64,000 nucleotides of DNA, taken from positions 522,317 through 586,316 of the forward strand of contig JAEPOG010000005.1 of the NCBI GenBank assembly GCA_017643025.1, given 5' to 3'. The stretch comes from Rhizobiaceae bacterium. Lineage in GTDB: Bacteria; Pseudomonadota; Alphaproteobacteria; Rhizobiales; Rhizobiaceae. Each line of letters starts with the position of its first letter. Positions within the stretch are counted from its first letter, which is position 1. A program made the position numbers and the translations under genes. This document shows positions 44,784-53,665 of the stretch, one piece after another. The notes below the pieces were generated by a model. The model was not told where the DNA came from, ran no database searches, and saw only the letters and a program-made list of their open reading frames with translations.

Positions 44784-46329
44784 GCCGCCTTCCTTGTTGC
44801 AGGAGCAACTGCAGTTTCTGCTCTGCCTGCAGTTCCGAATGAGGATCGTGATCGCCCGCCACCAGCTGTCTCGCATCGAGAGTCTGGACGATTTCACCGC
44901 GCGCCATGACGCAGATGCGGTCGCTGACTGCCAGGAGCTCTGCAAGCTCCGACGAGATGAAGATGATCGATTTTCCTTCCGACGCCAGCTCGCGGACCAG
45001 GCGCAAGATCTCGCCCTTCGATCCGATGTCGATGCCGGCGGTCGCTTCATCCATGATGAGGATGTCGGGCGCGGTTGCCAGCCACTTGCCAATCACGACT
45101 TTCTGCTGATTGCCACCGGAGAGGGTGTTAACGTCAGAGTCCGGACTGTGAGTCTTGATGTTCATCCTGGAGATGATGTCGCGCACGATCTCGCGGCCGG
45201 TCCGGCCGCTTATGAACGGAGACGGGCTGAGTTTGCCGAGAACCGGCAGCTCGATGTTCTGGGCCACGCTGTGCTGCAGGACGAGGCCCTGTCGCCGGCG
45301 GTCTTCAGGCACAAGCGCCATTCCGGCGGCCTTTGCCATCTGGGGTGACGTGATCCGAACGGGCTCGTTGCGTATCAGGACTTCACCAGAAGCGATCGGT
45401 TCCAGGCCGAAGAGCATACGCGCCAGCCTGCTTCGGCCCGACCCGAGCAAGCCGGCGATGCCCAGGACCTCGCCTTGATGAAGGGCGAAGCTCGCGCCGG
45501 CGCCCGCGCCGCTGTGCAGGTTCCGAACTTCGAGAACGACTTCCTCGCTGCCGGTCGGGTCGGTTGCATATTCGAGCAGGTCGCGCGTCGCCTTGCCCAT
45601 GATGTCCGCGATCAACGTAGCGAGCGTGTAGTCACCGATCGGTCTCGTATCGATATGACGGCCGTCGCGTAGCACAGTCGCCCGATCAGCCAGCTGGAAT
45701 ATTTCGTCCATGCGGTGGGACACATAGATAATGGCTTTGCCCTCGCTGCGCAGACGCCGCAGCAGGTCGAAGAGAATCTCCACCTCGGAGGCTGTCAGCG
45801 CAGAGGTGGGTTCATCCAGAACCAGGATACGCGCCTCTTGGGAAAGCGCCTTGGCGATCTCGGTCAGTTGCTGCTGGCCGGTCGACAGGTCACCGACAAG
45901 CGCAGCGGGGTCGAACTCGACTCCCATGTCGCGCAAGATGGCCAGGCTGCGTTCCCGCATTGCGCGTTCGTCAATCAGCCCGGTTCGTCCCAGCGGCTCA
46001 TTGTTGAGGAACACGTTCTGGGCAACCGTCAGCGATGGGACCAGACTCATCTCCTGAAAGATCATTCCGATGCCGTGCTCGCGGGCAGTCTTTGCCGTGA
46101 GGGAAGCCAGGGCGTTTCCGTCGACGACGATCTCCCCGCTGTCAGGGGCAAGCACCCCGCGCAGGATTTTCAGGATCGTCGATTTTCCGGCGCCGTTCTC
46201 GCCCAGCAGCGCATGAATTTCACCGAACCGCGCGGAGAAATTCACCTCACGCAGGGCGTGAACGCCGCCGAAGCGCTTCGAGATGGCGCGCATCTCGACG
46301 GCGATGTTGCCGCTTGCCCTCGCATTCAT
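44776..46329 (-). CDS. Sugar ABC transporter ATP-binding protein (RbsA type)
   Basis: A 517-residue tandem ABC ATPase. First domain: Walker A GENGAGKSTILKIL (about residue 40), signature LSTGQQQLTEIAKAL, Walker B LVLDEPTSAL. The second domain has the degenerate nucleotide loop GLLGSGRSRLARMLFG and signature LSGGNQQKVVIGKWL, normal for RbsA/MglA-type proteins. It overlaps the oxidoreductase stop upstream and the permease start downstream, so it is in one operon. Confidence 0.93.
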   Translation of the reverse strand: MNARASGNIAVEMRAISKRFGGVHALREVNFSARFGEIHALLGENGAGKSTILKILRGVLAPDSGEIVVDGNALASLTAKTAREHGIGMIFQEMSLVPSLTVAQNVFLNNEPLGRTGLIDERAMRERSLAILRDMGVEFDPAALVGDLSTGQQQLTEIAKALSQEARILVLDEPTSALTASEVEILFDLLRRLRSEGKAIIYVSHRMDEIFQLADRATVLRDGRHIDTRPIGDYTLATLIADIMGKATRDLLEYATDPTGSEEVVLEVRNLHSGAGAGASFALHQGEVLGIAGLLGSGRSRLARMLFGLEPIASGEVLIRNEPVRITSPQMAKAAGMALVPEDRRRQGLVLQHSVAQNIELPVLGKLSPSPFISGRTGREIVRDIISRMNIKTHSPDSDVNTLSGGNQQKVVIGKWLATAPDILIMDEATAGIDIGSKGEILRLVRELASEGKSIIFISSELAELLAVSDRICVMARGEIVQTLDARQLVAGDHDPHSELQAEQKLQLLLQQGRRHG

Positions 46330-47489
46330 GCGATGTCTACCCAGGCTCCCGTTTCGGCCGACTTCGCGATCGCATCGGCGATGAGAGAAATCCTGTAGCC
46401 GTCCTTGAAATTCGGCGACGGCTGCTCTCCCGAGACGATCGCTTTCATCAAGTCATAACATTCGATGATCTTGGTTTCGCCGTATCCTATGCCGAGTGCC
46501 GGAATCGGCCACAGGCCGTCGCCGTATGGATGGGGCGCTCCGGTATAAATCGTGCGGAAACCTTTGGCGTCCTGCGGGTCGTCGGCGAACATAGCCTGAA
46601 GCTCGTCCCGACGTTCATAGTTGAAGACTAGCGATCCTTTCGAACCATGAATTTCGAAGGTCAGGAAGTTGTTGCGGCCATAGGCATTTCGCGTCGCCTC
46701 GAGCGAACCGACTGCGCCGTTGGCGAATTTGAGCATCGTCATGACTTCGTCGTCGACATCGACAGGACCGCGCTCGGCATCTTTGTTGCCCCCGCCGACC
46801 CCCAGCTTATCGACTGTGCCGGACTGCTTGGGCCGGGTGGGGATGTAAGTCTTCACCAACGCGTTGACGGAGGCGACTTCGCCGACGAGATAGCGTGCGA
46901 AATCGAGCGCATGGGTTCCGATGTCACCGATGGCGCCGGATCCGGCGACCGACTTCTGGAACCGCCACGAGAGGGGCGAATCCGGATCGGCGGACCAGTC
47001 CTGGAGGTAGGTGCCGCGGAAATTGAGCACGTCGCCGATGCGCCCCTCCTCGATGAACTTGCGCGCCAGAGCGACAGCCGGTGTCCGGCGGTAGTTGAAG
47101 GCAACCATGTGGATGGAACTCGACCCCGCCACCGCGTCCAGCATTGTCTTTGCTTCTGCAGCCGTTCGCGCCAATGGCTTCTCGCAAATGATGTGCTTGC
47201 CCGCACGGGCAGCAGCGATGGCGATTTCGGCGTGGCTGTCATTGGGGGTGCAGATGTCGATGATATCGACATCGTCTCGCTCAACCACCGAACGCCAGTC
47301 GGCCGTCGCTTCGTCGAAACCGAACCTCTGTCGTGCGTCCTCCGCGGCATCTTCGGTCAGGTCCACGACCACCTTGCGCCGTGGCAGGGCAGGTGCGGGC
47401 CAAAAATACATCGGCATCGCGGCGTAGGCCAAAGCATGCGCTTTTCCCATAAAGCCACCACCGATCATCGCCACATTCAGCGTTCGCAT
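46326..47489 (-). CDS. Gfo/Idh/MocA family sugar oxidoreductase
   Basis: A 387-residue NAD(P)-dependent dehydrogenase. The N-terminal Rossmann motif is NVAMIGGGFMGKAHALAYA, then DIIDICTPNDSHAEIAIAA and the family Lys in HIICEKPLA; the C-terminal domain has GDIGTHALDFARYLVG. The group oxidises sugars, inositols or levoglucosan-like anhydrosugars, often at C3 or C2. Partnered here with a sugar importer and an isomerase; the actual substrate is unknown. Confidence 0.9.
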   Translation of the reverse strand: MRTLNVAMIGGGFMGKAHALAYAAMPMYFWPAPALPRRKVVVDLTEDAAEDARQRFGFDEATADWRSVVERDDVDIIDICTPNDSHAEIAIAAARAGKHIICEKPLARTAAEAKTMLDAVAGSSSIHMVAFNYRRTPAVALARKFIEEGRIGDVLNFRGTYLQDWSADPDSPLSWRFQKSVAGSGAIGDIGTHALDFARYLVGEVASVNALVKTYIPTRPKQSGTVDKLGVGGGNKDAERGPVDVDDEVMTMLKFANGAVGSLEATRNAYGRNNFLTFEIHGSKGSLVFNYERRDELQAMFADDPQDAKGFRTIYTGAPHPYGDGLWPIPALGIGYGETKIIECYDLMKAIVSGEQPSPNFKDGYRISLIADAIAKSAETGAWVDIA

Positions 47490-47523
47490 ATCGTCACCAG
47501 TATGAGTTTCATAAGGAAGGGGA

Positions 47524-47547
47524 GCGGAGGCAGAACCAGCTGCCTCC
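47524..47547 (-). other. Stem-loop between binding protein and downstream genes
   Basis: CGGAGGCAG (47524-47532) and CTGCCTCCG (47539-47547) form a perfect nine-pair stem with a six-base loop just behind the binding-protein stop. No T run, so it is more likely an RNA-stability or partial-termination element, a common arrangement that keeps binding protein levels above those of the membrane components. Confidence 0.6.
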
Positions 47548-47571
47548 GCCGCGCTCGGGAGGCGCGTAAGG

Positions 47572-48684
47572 TCAGTTCATGCTGTCGCGCACCGTTGCCG
47601 GAGCATCGGCGTGGTAGACCTGCTGCCATGCATCCAACAGGTTCGACTTTTCTACCGGCAGGGCGGGCAGAGCCACATAGGCGGGCGCTTCCTTGCCCAG
47701 CAGGCCATAGCCGGCCAGCATGGCTTCAGTGACACCCTGGTCGAACGGGCGCTGGGCACCGAGGCCCTTCACATAGCCACCGCGGGCCATGTCGATGGCG
47801 ACGTTCTCCCCAAGGTCGACGGTCGTAATGACGAGATCGTCGCGGCCGAGCGAACGGGCGGCCGAAATCACACCTTCGGCGGGCACATCCCAGACGGCCC
47901 AGATCCCGTCAAGGTCGGGGTTGCTGACCATCATCGCCGAGGCCGCCTTCTCCGCATCGCCCGTGAAGTCAGGCCCGCCGATGCCCTGCTCGGCGGCGAT
48001 CTCGATGTCGGGATAGTTCTCGGTAATCGTCGTCTTGAACGCGTCGTAACGCTGCCTCGTCACAAAGAAGTCGGCCGCGTGGAACACGAGCCCGATCTTC
48101 CCGCTTTCATCCAACGCTTTGGCCATCAGATGCGCGGCCGCGACGCCGTTTCCGTAATTGTCGGCCGATACGGCGCTGATGTAGTCCTTGCCGGCCTCGA
48201 AGCCGCTTGGGACATTGTCCATGAACACGAGCTTCACACCCGCTTCCACCGCCTGGCGGTAGGCGTTCGCCGTCGCCGCCGGATCGGTGGGAATCGAAAC
48301 GATAATGTCGGGATCCTGCGCGAGTATTGTCTCGATGTCGGACACTTGCTTGGCCGGATTGAAGTTGGCATCGGTAACGGCAATGACTTCAATGCCCATC
48401 TTGCCGAACTGATCCCGCAGCCCGTCGATCTGGGCCTGGGACCAGTCATTTCCGCCATAATGCATGACGATGGCCGCCGTTGCCTCGAGCCCTTGGATTT
48501 CGGCGATTTCCTCTTCGGAAAGGCTGATCGTCGCGGCGGAAACGGGTTTCTCGCCGTTAGGTCCGGTGCTGAGCGTTTGTTGCGACAAAGCCATCAGCGC
48601 CTCGTCCGGCGACTGGGCCGATGCGACGCCTGCGATACCGCAAGCAAGCATACCGATGAATGCACTTCGAGCGATGGTTCTCAT
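47572..48684 (-). CDS. Sugar ABC transporter substrate-binding protein
   Basis: A 370-residue periplasmic binding protein (Peripla_BP_4, RbsB/XylF fold). Sec signal MRTIARSAFIGMLACGIAGV with cleavage near ASAQ. The mature part shows DPDIIVSIPTDPAATANAYR, KLVFMDNVPSGFEAGKDY and the C-terminal DGIWAVWDVPAEG and VDLGENVAIDMARGG stretches. These latter match the signal-less paralog at 51218, showing common descent. First transport gene of the operon after the isomerase. Confidence 0.93.
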   Translation of the reverse strand: MRTIARSAFIGMLACGIAGVASAQSPDEALMALSQQTLSTGPNGEKPVSAATISLSEEEIAEIQGLEATAAIVMHYGGNDWSQAQIDGLRDQFGKMGIEVIAVTDANFNPAKQVSDIETILAQDPDIIVSIPTDPAATANAYRQAVEAGVKLVFMDNVPSGFEAGKDYISAVSADNYGNGVAAAHLMAKALDESGKIGLVFHAADFFVTRQRYDAFKTTITENYPDIEIAAEQGIGGPDFTGDAEKAASAMMVSNPDLDGIWAVWDVPAEGVISAARSLGRDDLVITTVDLGENVAIDMARGGYVKGLGAQRPFDQGVTEAMLAGYGLLGKEAPAYVALPALPVEKSNLLDAWQQVYHADAPATVRDSMN

Positions 48685-48723
48685 AGTTTCCTCCCTGTTA
48701 TCAGTTCGACCCGACTAGAGCGC

Positions 48724-49545
48724 CTAGCCGAGAGCCTTAGTCAGAAAGCGGTGACTTCGCCGCGCGCCGTCCAGCGGGTCCGGCCAGGCGTCGAGTTCGT
48801 TGGTGATCCATCCGGAAAAGCCCGTGGCCTTCAGTTCATTGACCACTGCCTCGTTGTCGAGGTCGCCCTCGTCGAGCGGTGTGAACGCGAAAGGCTCCCG
48901 TCTCAGGCCCTTGAGGTGGACATAGGTGATCCGGTCGCGGTGCTCACGCACCATTGCAGCCGGATCGCCGCCCGCGGCCGCCAGGTGCGCCGTATCCGGG
49001 CAAAAGCGAATCCCTGTCAGTTTGAAGACTTCGCGCACCGCATCCGGCCCTTCCACGATCGTGGTGAGGTGCGGATGGTAGTGAGCGCTCAGGCCCGCCG
49101 CCGAAGCAATGCGGTCAACCTTGTCGAGTGTCGCCGCCAAAAGTTTGAGGTCGTCCGGTTTGCTGCCGCCGGCGCGCTTGGCTCCGCCGCCGACGACCAG
49201 GTGCTCGGCTCCGAGCTCCGCGCCGGCTTCCGCCGCCAGACGAACGCGGTGCAATTCCTCGTCGAGGAGATCGTCGAATATGAAGTTCCCGCCTGAATAT
49301 GCCGCTACGAGCACCAGGCCTGCGTCGGCCAGGATTGCCCGCAACTCGCCGTAGCGGCCGCGGTAATCGATGAGATTACCGTCGAACATCTCAATGCCGC
49401 TGTAGCCGGCGGCCGCGATATCGGCGGCGGCTTTCCGCATGTCTCCGAAGGTTCGGTAGAAGAGCTGGGCGGCCGACGTGACGCCGGCGGCTTCGCCGCC
49501 AAGGGCTCCCCAGCAATTGGCGTGATAGGCCAGTTTTACCGCCAT
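48724..49545 (-). CDS. Sugar phosphate isomerase/epimerase (TIM barrel)
   Basis: A 273-residue xylose-isomerase-like TIM barrel (AP_endonuc_2 family). Seen: AAAGYSGIEMFDGNLIDYRG, EHLVVGGGAKR, AHYHPHLTTIVEG, RFCPDTAHLAAAGGDP and GWITNELDAWPDP, supplying the His/Asp/Glu metal ligands. First gene of the operon. Together with the Gfo/Idh/MocA enzyme it suggests catabolism of an oxidised sugar or cyclitol. Confidence 0.88.
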   Translation of the reverse strand: MAVKLAYHANCWGALGGEAAGVTSAAQLFYRTFGDMRKAAADIAAAGYSGIEMFDGNLIDYRGRYGELRAILADAGLVLVAAYSGGNFIFDDLLDEELHRVRLAAEAGAELGAEHLVVGGGAKRAGGSKPDDLKLLAATLDKVDRIASAAGLSAHYHPHLTTIVEGPDAVREVFKLTGIRFCPDTAHLAAAGGDPAAMVREHRDRITYVHLKGLRREPFAFTPLDEGDLDNEAVVNELKATGFSGWITNELDAWPDPLDGARRSHRFLTKALG

Positions 49546-49653
49546 CGAAGAACCCTCCCTCTCCTAGTCCGTTCAGCAGTCCCGTCCCGTTGAGGCGCAA
49601 CCTATGACCTGTTTCGGCAGGAAGTCAATAATTTATCAATTTAAGTTCGCTAT

Positions 49654-49676
49654 CTTTTGCTGGAAAACAGCAAAAG
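49654..49676. promoter_or_regulatory. Perfect inverted repeat, likely operator of the ROK regulator
   Basis: CTTTTGCTG (49654-49662) and CAGCAAAAG (49668-49676) are exact complements separated by GAAAA. The site lies in the 220-base divergent promoter between the isomerase operon and the ROK gene, next to an AT-rich stretch (49627-49645) that could hold promoter elements. Size and symmetry fit a homodimeric HTH regulator. Confidence 0.65.
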
Positions 49677-49765
49677 CTTGGCTTGCCCGTGCGGAAGGCA
49701 TGCAGTATGCCTTTGCCTAGCTGCTGGAGATGGCCGGCGGCGGTCGGTGGACTGGTTCGGGAGCG

Positions 49766-51160
49766 ATGGCGGACAAAAGGGACAATTCTGGTCTTCGCGC
49801 GGCCGCCAGATCGGCCGCCCGGAATGTGGGCCGCCCCCGGACTACGGAATCTGGCTACGCAAGCCTTTCCACACTGCTCAATCTTGTTCGCACCGGAGTT
49901 GCCACCACCCGCCAGGAACTGGAGAGACACTCCGAGCTTGGCCGGGCCGTGGTCAGCGACCGGCTGTCGACACTCGTCAAGCTTGGCCTTCTGGAAGAAG
50001 GCCGGCTCGGAGAGGCGGCGGGCGGCAGAGCGCCGCGTCATATGCAGTTCCGGGCTGCAACAGGAAGCGTGGAAGTGGCGGTGATCGACCGATCTTCGAT
50101 CGCCGCCGGAATTGCCGATCTAAGCGGGTCGCTGCTCATGGAGCATCATGAAGCGTTTGATATCACCGCCGGCGGAGAGGCTCTCGTAGAACGGCTGACG
50201 ACGCTTTTTGAATGGATGCGCAATGAAAGGTCTGAACTTGGCTCGGTCTGGGGTATCGGCCTCGCTCTACCGGGGCCAGTGGCTCAAAGTGGTGAATTTG
50301 GAATAAGCAGTCCCGTGCTCCAGGCGATCGAAGGATGGACGGACTACCCTTTTGTCGAAAACCTAATGGTCCGCAATCGGGCACCGGTCTGGGTTCGGAG
50401 CGTCATCCAGATGATGACAGCCGGCGAGCATTTTGCTGGCGCAGGAGGAAATCGCGGAAACCTGATCCTGGTGAAACTGGGGCGCTCCCTGAGCGCCGGC
50501 GTAGTTGCCGACGGCAAGCTGTTGCGCGGCGCCGAGGGTGCATCGGGCCTGATCGGGTATACGAGACTGGACGACGAGAGCCTGGACAGCCTTGCCGGCA
50601 GCGATGCGATTGCGGCAGCAGGCATGCAAGGGGCTCAGGACGCACAAAGTCCTTTCCTCCAGAGCGTGCTGATGAAGAACGGAACCATTGATGAAAGCGA
50701 CGTGGGTCACGGCGCGCAGTTTGGCGACGCATACTGTATCGAACTGCTGACCCGGTGCGGGCGCCTTATCGGCGAGGCACTGGCGCCGCTTGCCAACCTT
50801 CTCAATCCGGACGTGATCGCTCTCGGTGGGGCCATGGCGCATGCAGGCGACACGATCCTGGCCGCCGTTCGGGAGGCGGTCTACCGGCAGGCCCATCCGC
50901 TAGTCACGCGCAATCTGAAAATCGTCACATCCCAGATGGGCGGAACCTCGGGCCTCGTGGGTGCCGCTCATGTGGTGACGGAGGAGATATTCGCACCCCG
51001 ATTTCTGCAGGGCTGGATCCTCCAAGGTTCGCCTCTGCGGCATCCCGAGTTCGCGAACCATGTGGACCAGGCGCATTCGACCGTCGCCGTTCGGTCGAGG
51101 GAAACGGTGTCGCCTCCGCCTGACCGCCGGCCAATGGCCGGATCCACGGCTGGCAAGTGA
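49766..51160 (+). CDS. ROK-family transcriptional regulator
   Basis: A 464-residue regulator: N-terminal winged helix (SLSTLLNLVRTGVATTRQEL and AVVSDRLSTLVKLGLLEEG), then a sugar-kinase-like ROK domain (GIADLSGSLL, IGLALPGPV, VKLGRSLSAGVVADGKLLRG, LNPDVIALGGAMA). The ROK zinc motif (CxCGxxGC) is absent, with only one Cys near it, so sugar binding may differ from Mlc/NagC. ATG 49766 has GGGAG upstream; ATG 49730 is an alternative. It probably represses the divergent sugar operon via the inverted repeat. Confidence 0.9.
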   Translation: MADKRDNSGLRAAARSAARNVGRPRTTESGYASLSTLLNLVRTGVATTRQELERHSELGRAVVSDRLSTLVKLGLLEEGRLGEAAGGRAPRHMQFRAATGSVEVAVIDRSSIAAGIADLSGSLLMEHHEAFDITAGGEALVERLTTLFEWMRNERSELGSVWGIGLALPGPVAQSGEFGISSPVLQAIEGWTDYPFVENLMVRNRAPVWVRSVIQMMTAGEHFAGAGGNRGNLILVKLGRSLSAGVVADGKLLRGAEGASGLIGYTRLDDESLDSLAGSDAIAAAGMQGAQDAQSPFLQSVLMKNGTIDESDVGHGAQFGDAYCIELLTRCGRLIGEALAPLANLLNPDVIALGGAMAHAGDTILAAVREAVYRQAHPLVTRNLKIVTSQMGGTSGLVGAAHVVTEEIFAPRFLQGWILQGSPLRHPEFANHVDQAHSTVAVRSRETVSPPPDRRPMAGSTAGK

Positions 51161-51217
51161 AAGTCTCGCTGGATGCAGGCTCGGTATGATCTAGCGGCGC
51201 CAAGGAGGACGACGTCC

Positions 51218-52222
51218 ATGTCGATATCGGGGCTAGGCCCGCACGGCGAAAGAGCGGCTCCCGCCGATCAGCTGACGCTATCGGAAGCCGGCGCGGAAGC
51301 AGCGCGACAGCGCCGCTTCTCCGTTGCCCTCGTGATTCACACCACAGAGAGTGACTGGTCGCGGCAGAACATTGCCGGAATTGTCACGAGCCTGGGGCGC
51401 TATTCCGCCGCGCTGGTGGAGATCGTCGATTGCTCCTTTGACGCTAACCGTCAACTGGCTGCGCTGGGCCGGCTGGCGAAGGACAAGACCATCGACGCCG
51501 TAATCTCCATACCAATTGGCAATGTCGGCGTTGCCGACGCTCATATGGGTCTGGCAAAGGCAGGCAAGACCCTGGTTTTGCTGGATAATGCGCCGATAGG
51601 AATGCTTCCGCGATCCGACTATGCGAGCGTCGTGTCGGCCGACAATTTCGGACTTGGCAAGATCGCGGCGGAACTGCTGGCACCGCACATTCCACAGCAG
51701 GGCGCGGTCGGGATCCTGGGTTACGGCGTGGACTTCTTTGCGACGCATGAGCGCGAACTCGCGTTTCAGAAATGGTTCACGACACATCGACCAGATGTCC
51801 GCATGGAACGCTCAAAGTTCGCTCAGCCTGAGCGCGCGGGTGCCACCGTGACGTCTCTCGTTGAGCAATTTCCCGATGTCTCCGGAATTTTCTGCGTGTG
51901 GGACGTTCCCGCCATGGCCGCTGTTGAGCAATTACGGAAACAAGGACTGTCGCTTCCGGTGACGACCGTCGACCTCGGCCGCGAAGTGGCCGAGGAAATG
52001 GCGCGTGGCGGCATGGTCCGCGGCATCGCCGCCCAGCAACCCTATGACCAGGGATCAGCGGCGGCGATCGCCACTCTCTGTGCCCTGACGGGGCAAAAGC
52101 CGCCGCCATGGATGGCGATGGCAGGTCTTCCGGTTACCGTGGAAAACGTCGTCGAAGCCTTCCAGGTGGTGTGGCATGCGCCGGCTACGCCGAGCCTTAT
52201 TGCATCGCGGGGTGGGCACTGA
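51218..52222 (+). CDS. Substrate-binding-protein paralog without signal peptide
   Basis: A 334-residue Peripla_BP_4 fold protein. It begins MSISGLGPHGERAAPADQL with no hydrophobic signal, although a clear AAGGAGG sits before ATG 51218, so the product is expected in the cytoplasm. It shares with the operon's exported binding protein the stretches VWDVPAMAAVEQL, VTTVDLGREVAEEMARGG and AQQPYDQGS. No DNA-binding domain is attached. It follows the ROK gene by 57 bases in the same direction and may act as a cytosolic ligand sensor or partner; that is inference. Confidence 0.8.
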   Translation: MSISGLGPHGERAAPADQLTLSEAGAEAARQRRFSVALVIHTTESDWSRQNIAGIVTSLGRYSAALVEIVDCSFDANRQLAALGRLAKDKTIDAVISIPIGNVGVADAHMGLAKAGKTLVLLDNAPIGMLPRSDYASVVSADNFGLGKIAAELLAPHIPQQGAVGILGYGVDFFATHERELAFQKWFTTHRPDVRMERSKFAQPERAGATVTSLVEQFPDVSGIFCVWDVPAMAAVEQLRKQGLSLPVTTVDLGREVAEEMARGGMVRGIAAQQPYDQGSAAAIATLCALTGQKPPPWMAMAGLPVTVENVVEAFQVVWHAPATPSLIASRGGH

Positions 52223-52690
52223 CGCCTTTCCAACGGCTTCTACGTGTCCACCCTGCGATGGTCACTAAACTTCGCGCAATTGCCTCAATGTCGGCTTTCA
52301 GCTAGAACAAGCCTGCACTTAGTGGCCACCATGGGGTCGCATTCCTTCCTTTTGCGGGAGCAATCTTTGCCCCGTCGTGAGAAATTGTTTCCCAACCAGC
52401 GATTCTAGCAGCTTGATGCCTTTTCCATCTCGAAAATAGGAAGGCAGCTTCGCACCTGAAGTTAGGCGGTCAAGTTGAGGCACGCCAGCGCCTTGCCATA
52501 TTAGCGGCGCGCGTCATTTTGCGGTGATTAGCGGAAATCACGGCAGGTTGTCAGGATCGCGTCCGATGACACCGCTGTCTACGCTGGGCCGCTTCCGCCG
52601 TCATCCATGCAGCCGGGCCGCGTGGTGGCGAAACACGCGCGCTTGTGAGAAGAGCGGCCGGCACTGTAGACTGCCAGTAGGAGGTTACTG
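52223..52690. other. Intergenic stretch between the sugar locus and the AraC gene
   Basis: 468 bases without a credible gene, tRNA or terminator. Composition is mixed (an AT-richer part around 52370-52440). The promoter of the AraC gene must lie at its right end, just before AGGAGG at 52679-52684. Confidence 0.5.
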
Positions 52691-53557
52691 ATGTCGGACG
52701 CCCTGAGGATCGCTCACGGACCTTTCGGTCGCGTGGCATTGCTCGACATGGACAGAAGCCTGGTCCGCCATGCGCATCCCTATTGCCATGTCCTGTTGAA
52801 GGTCGAGGGCGACGACACGCAGTTCCTCGTGGGCGAACGCATCGCCCCGCTGACCGATGAACTGGCGGTGCTGGTCAATGCTTGGGAGCCGCATGCTTAT
52901 GTGCACGACTCCAAGCGCGGCCGCACGATTATCCTCGCGCTCTACATCGAACCGCAATGGCTGGCAGAGTTCCGCCCCAACTGGGAGGCGAGTTCGAAAG
53001 CCGGCTTTTTCTTGCGAACGGCGGGGGAGATTACGCCTCTGATTCGAACCTTCGCACATGATCTCGCGACCTCAATGGTGCATGCCCCGGAGGCGAAGGG
53101 TGAACATGAGAATCTGCTCAGCCGGCTCATGATCGCGGTCATCGAGCGTTTCTCGGACTGGCAGCGGGTCGCCCCATCGTTCCGCGATGCCGCAGTCTCG
53201 TCGGGAATGGATTGGCGCATCAGGCGCGCCGTCAGGGGGATGCGCGCAGACCCGGGCGCGACGCCGAACGTGGACAGGCTTGCGCGGACCGCAGGACTGT
53301 CGCGAGCGCATTTCTTCCGCCTGTTCGGACAAGCTACGGGCGTTACCCCGAACGTCTTCCTCAACGTGCTGCGACTGGAATCGGCGGTGACGTCGATGGT
53401 GGCGACACAGGAGCCGGTCGCCGCAGTGAGCGACCGGCTCGGTTTCAGCGCGCCCTCGCATTTCACCCGCTTCTTCCGCGACCATGCCGGCGTCACACCG
53501 ACCGCCTTCCGGGAGGTCACGCGTCTCGGCTCGGAGCCACTGCGCCTCTCATTTTGA
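52691..53557 (+). CDS. AraC-family transcriptional regulator
   Basis: A 288-residue regulator with an N-terminal cupin-like sensor region (HAHPYCHVLLKVEGDDTQFL, then ELAVLVNAWEPHAYVHD) and a C-terminal pair of AraC HTH motifs (VDRLARTAGLSRAHFFRLF and PVAAVSDRLGFSAPSHFTRF). ATG 52691 follows AGGAGG. It lies 108 bases upstream of the furoate-type operon in the same direction and is the likely activator, replacing the LysR-type regulator I recall from the Cupriavidus hmf cluster. Confidence 0.92.
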   Translation: MSDALRIAHGPFGRVALLDMDRSLVRHAHPYCHVLLKVEGDDTQFLVGERIAPLTDELAVLVNAWEPHAYVHDSKRGRTIILALYIEPQWLAEFRPNWEASSKAGFFLRTAGEITPLIRTFAHDLATSMVHAPEAKGEHENLLSRLMIAVIERFSDWQRVAPSFRDAAVSSGMDWRIRRAVRGMRADPGATPNVDRLARTAGLSRAHFFRLFGQATGVTPNVFLNVLRLESAVTSMVATQEPVAAVSDRLGFSAPSHFTRFFRDHAGVTPTAFREVTRLGSEPLRLSF

Positions 53558-53665
53558 GACTTCTCGGTAAGTCGCGCGATCCCTCGGGCTCCACCCCGCG
53601 GCCGCATTGCGCATTGTTTGCGCAATGGAAAGGCCGTCCAGGCGGCCGAGGGAGGAATCTACGGT

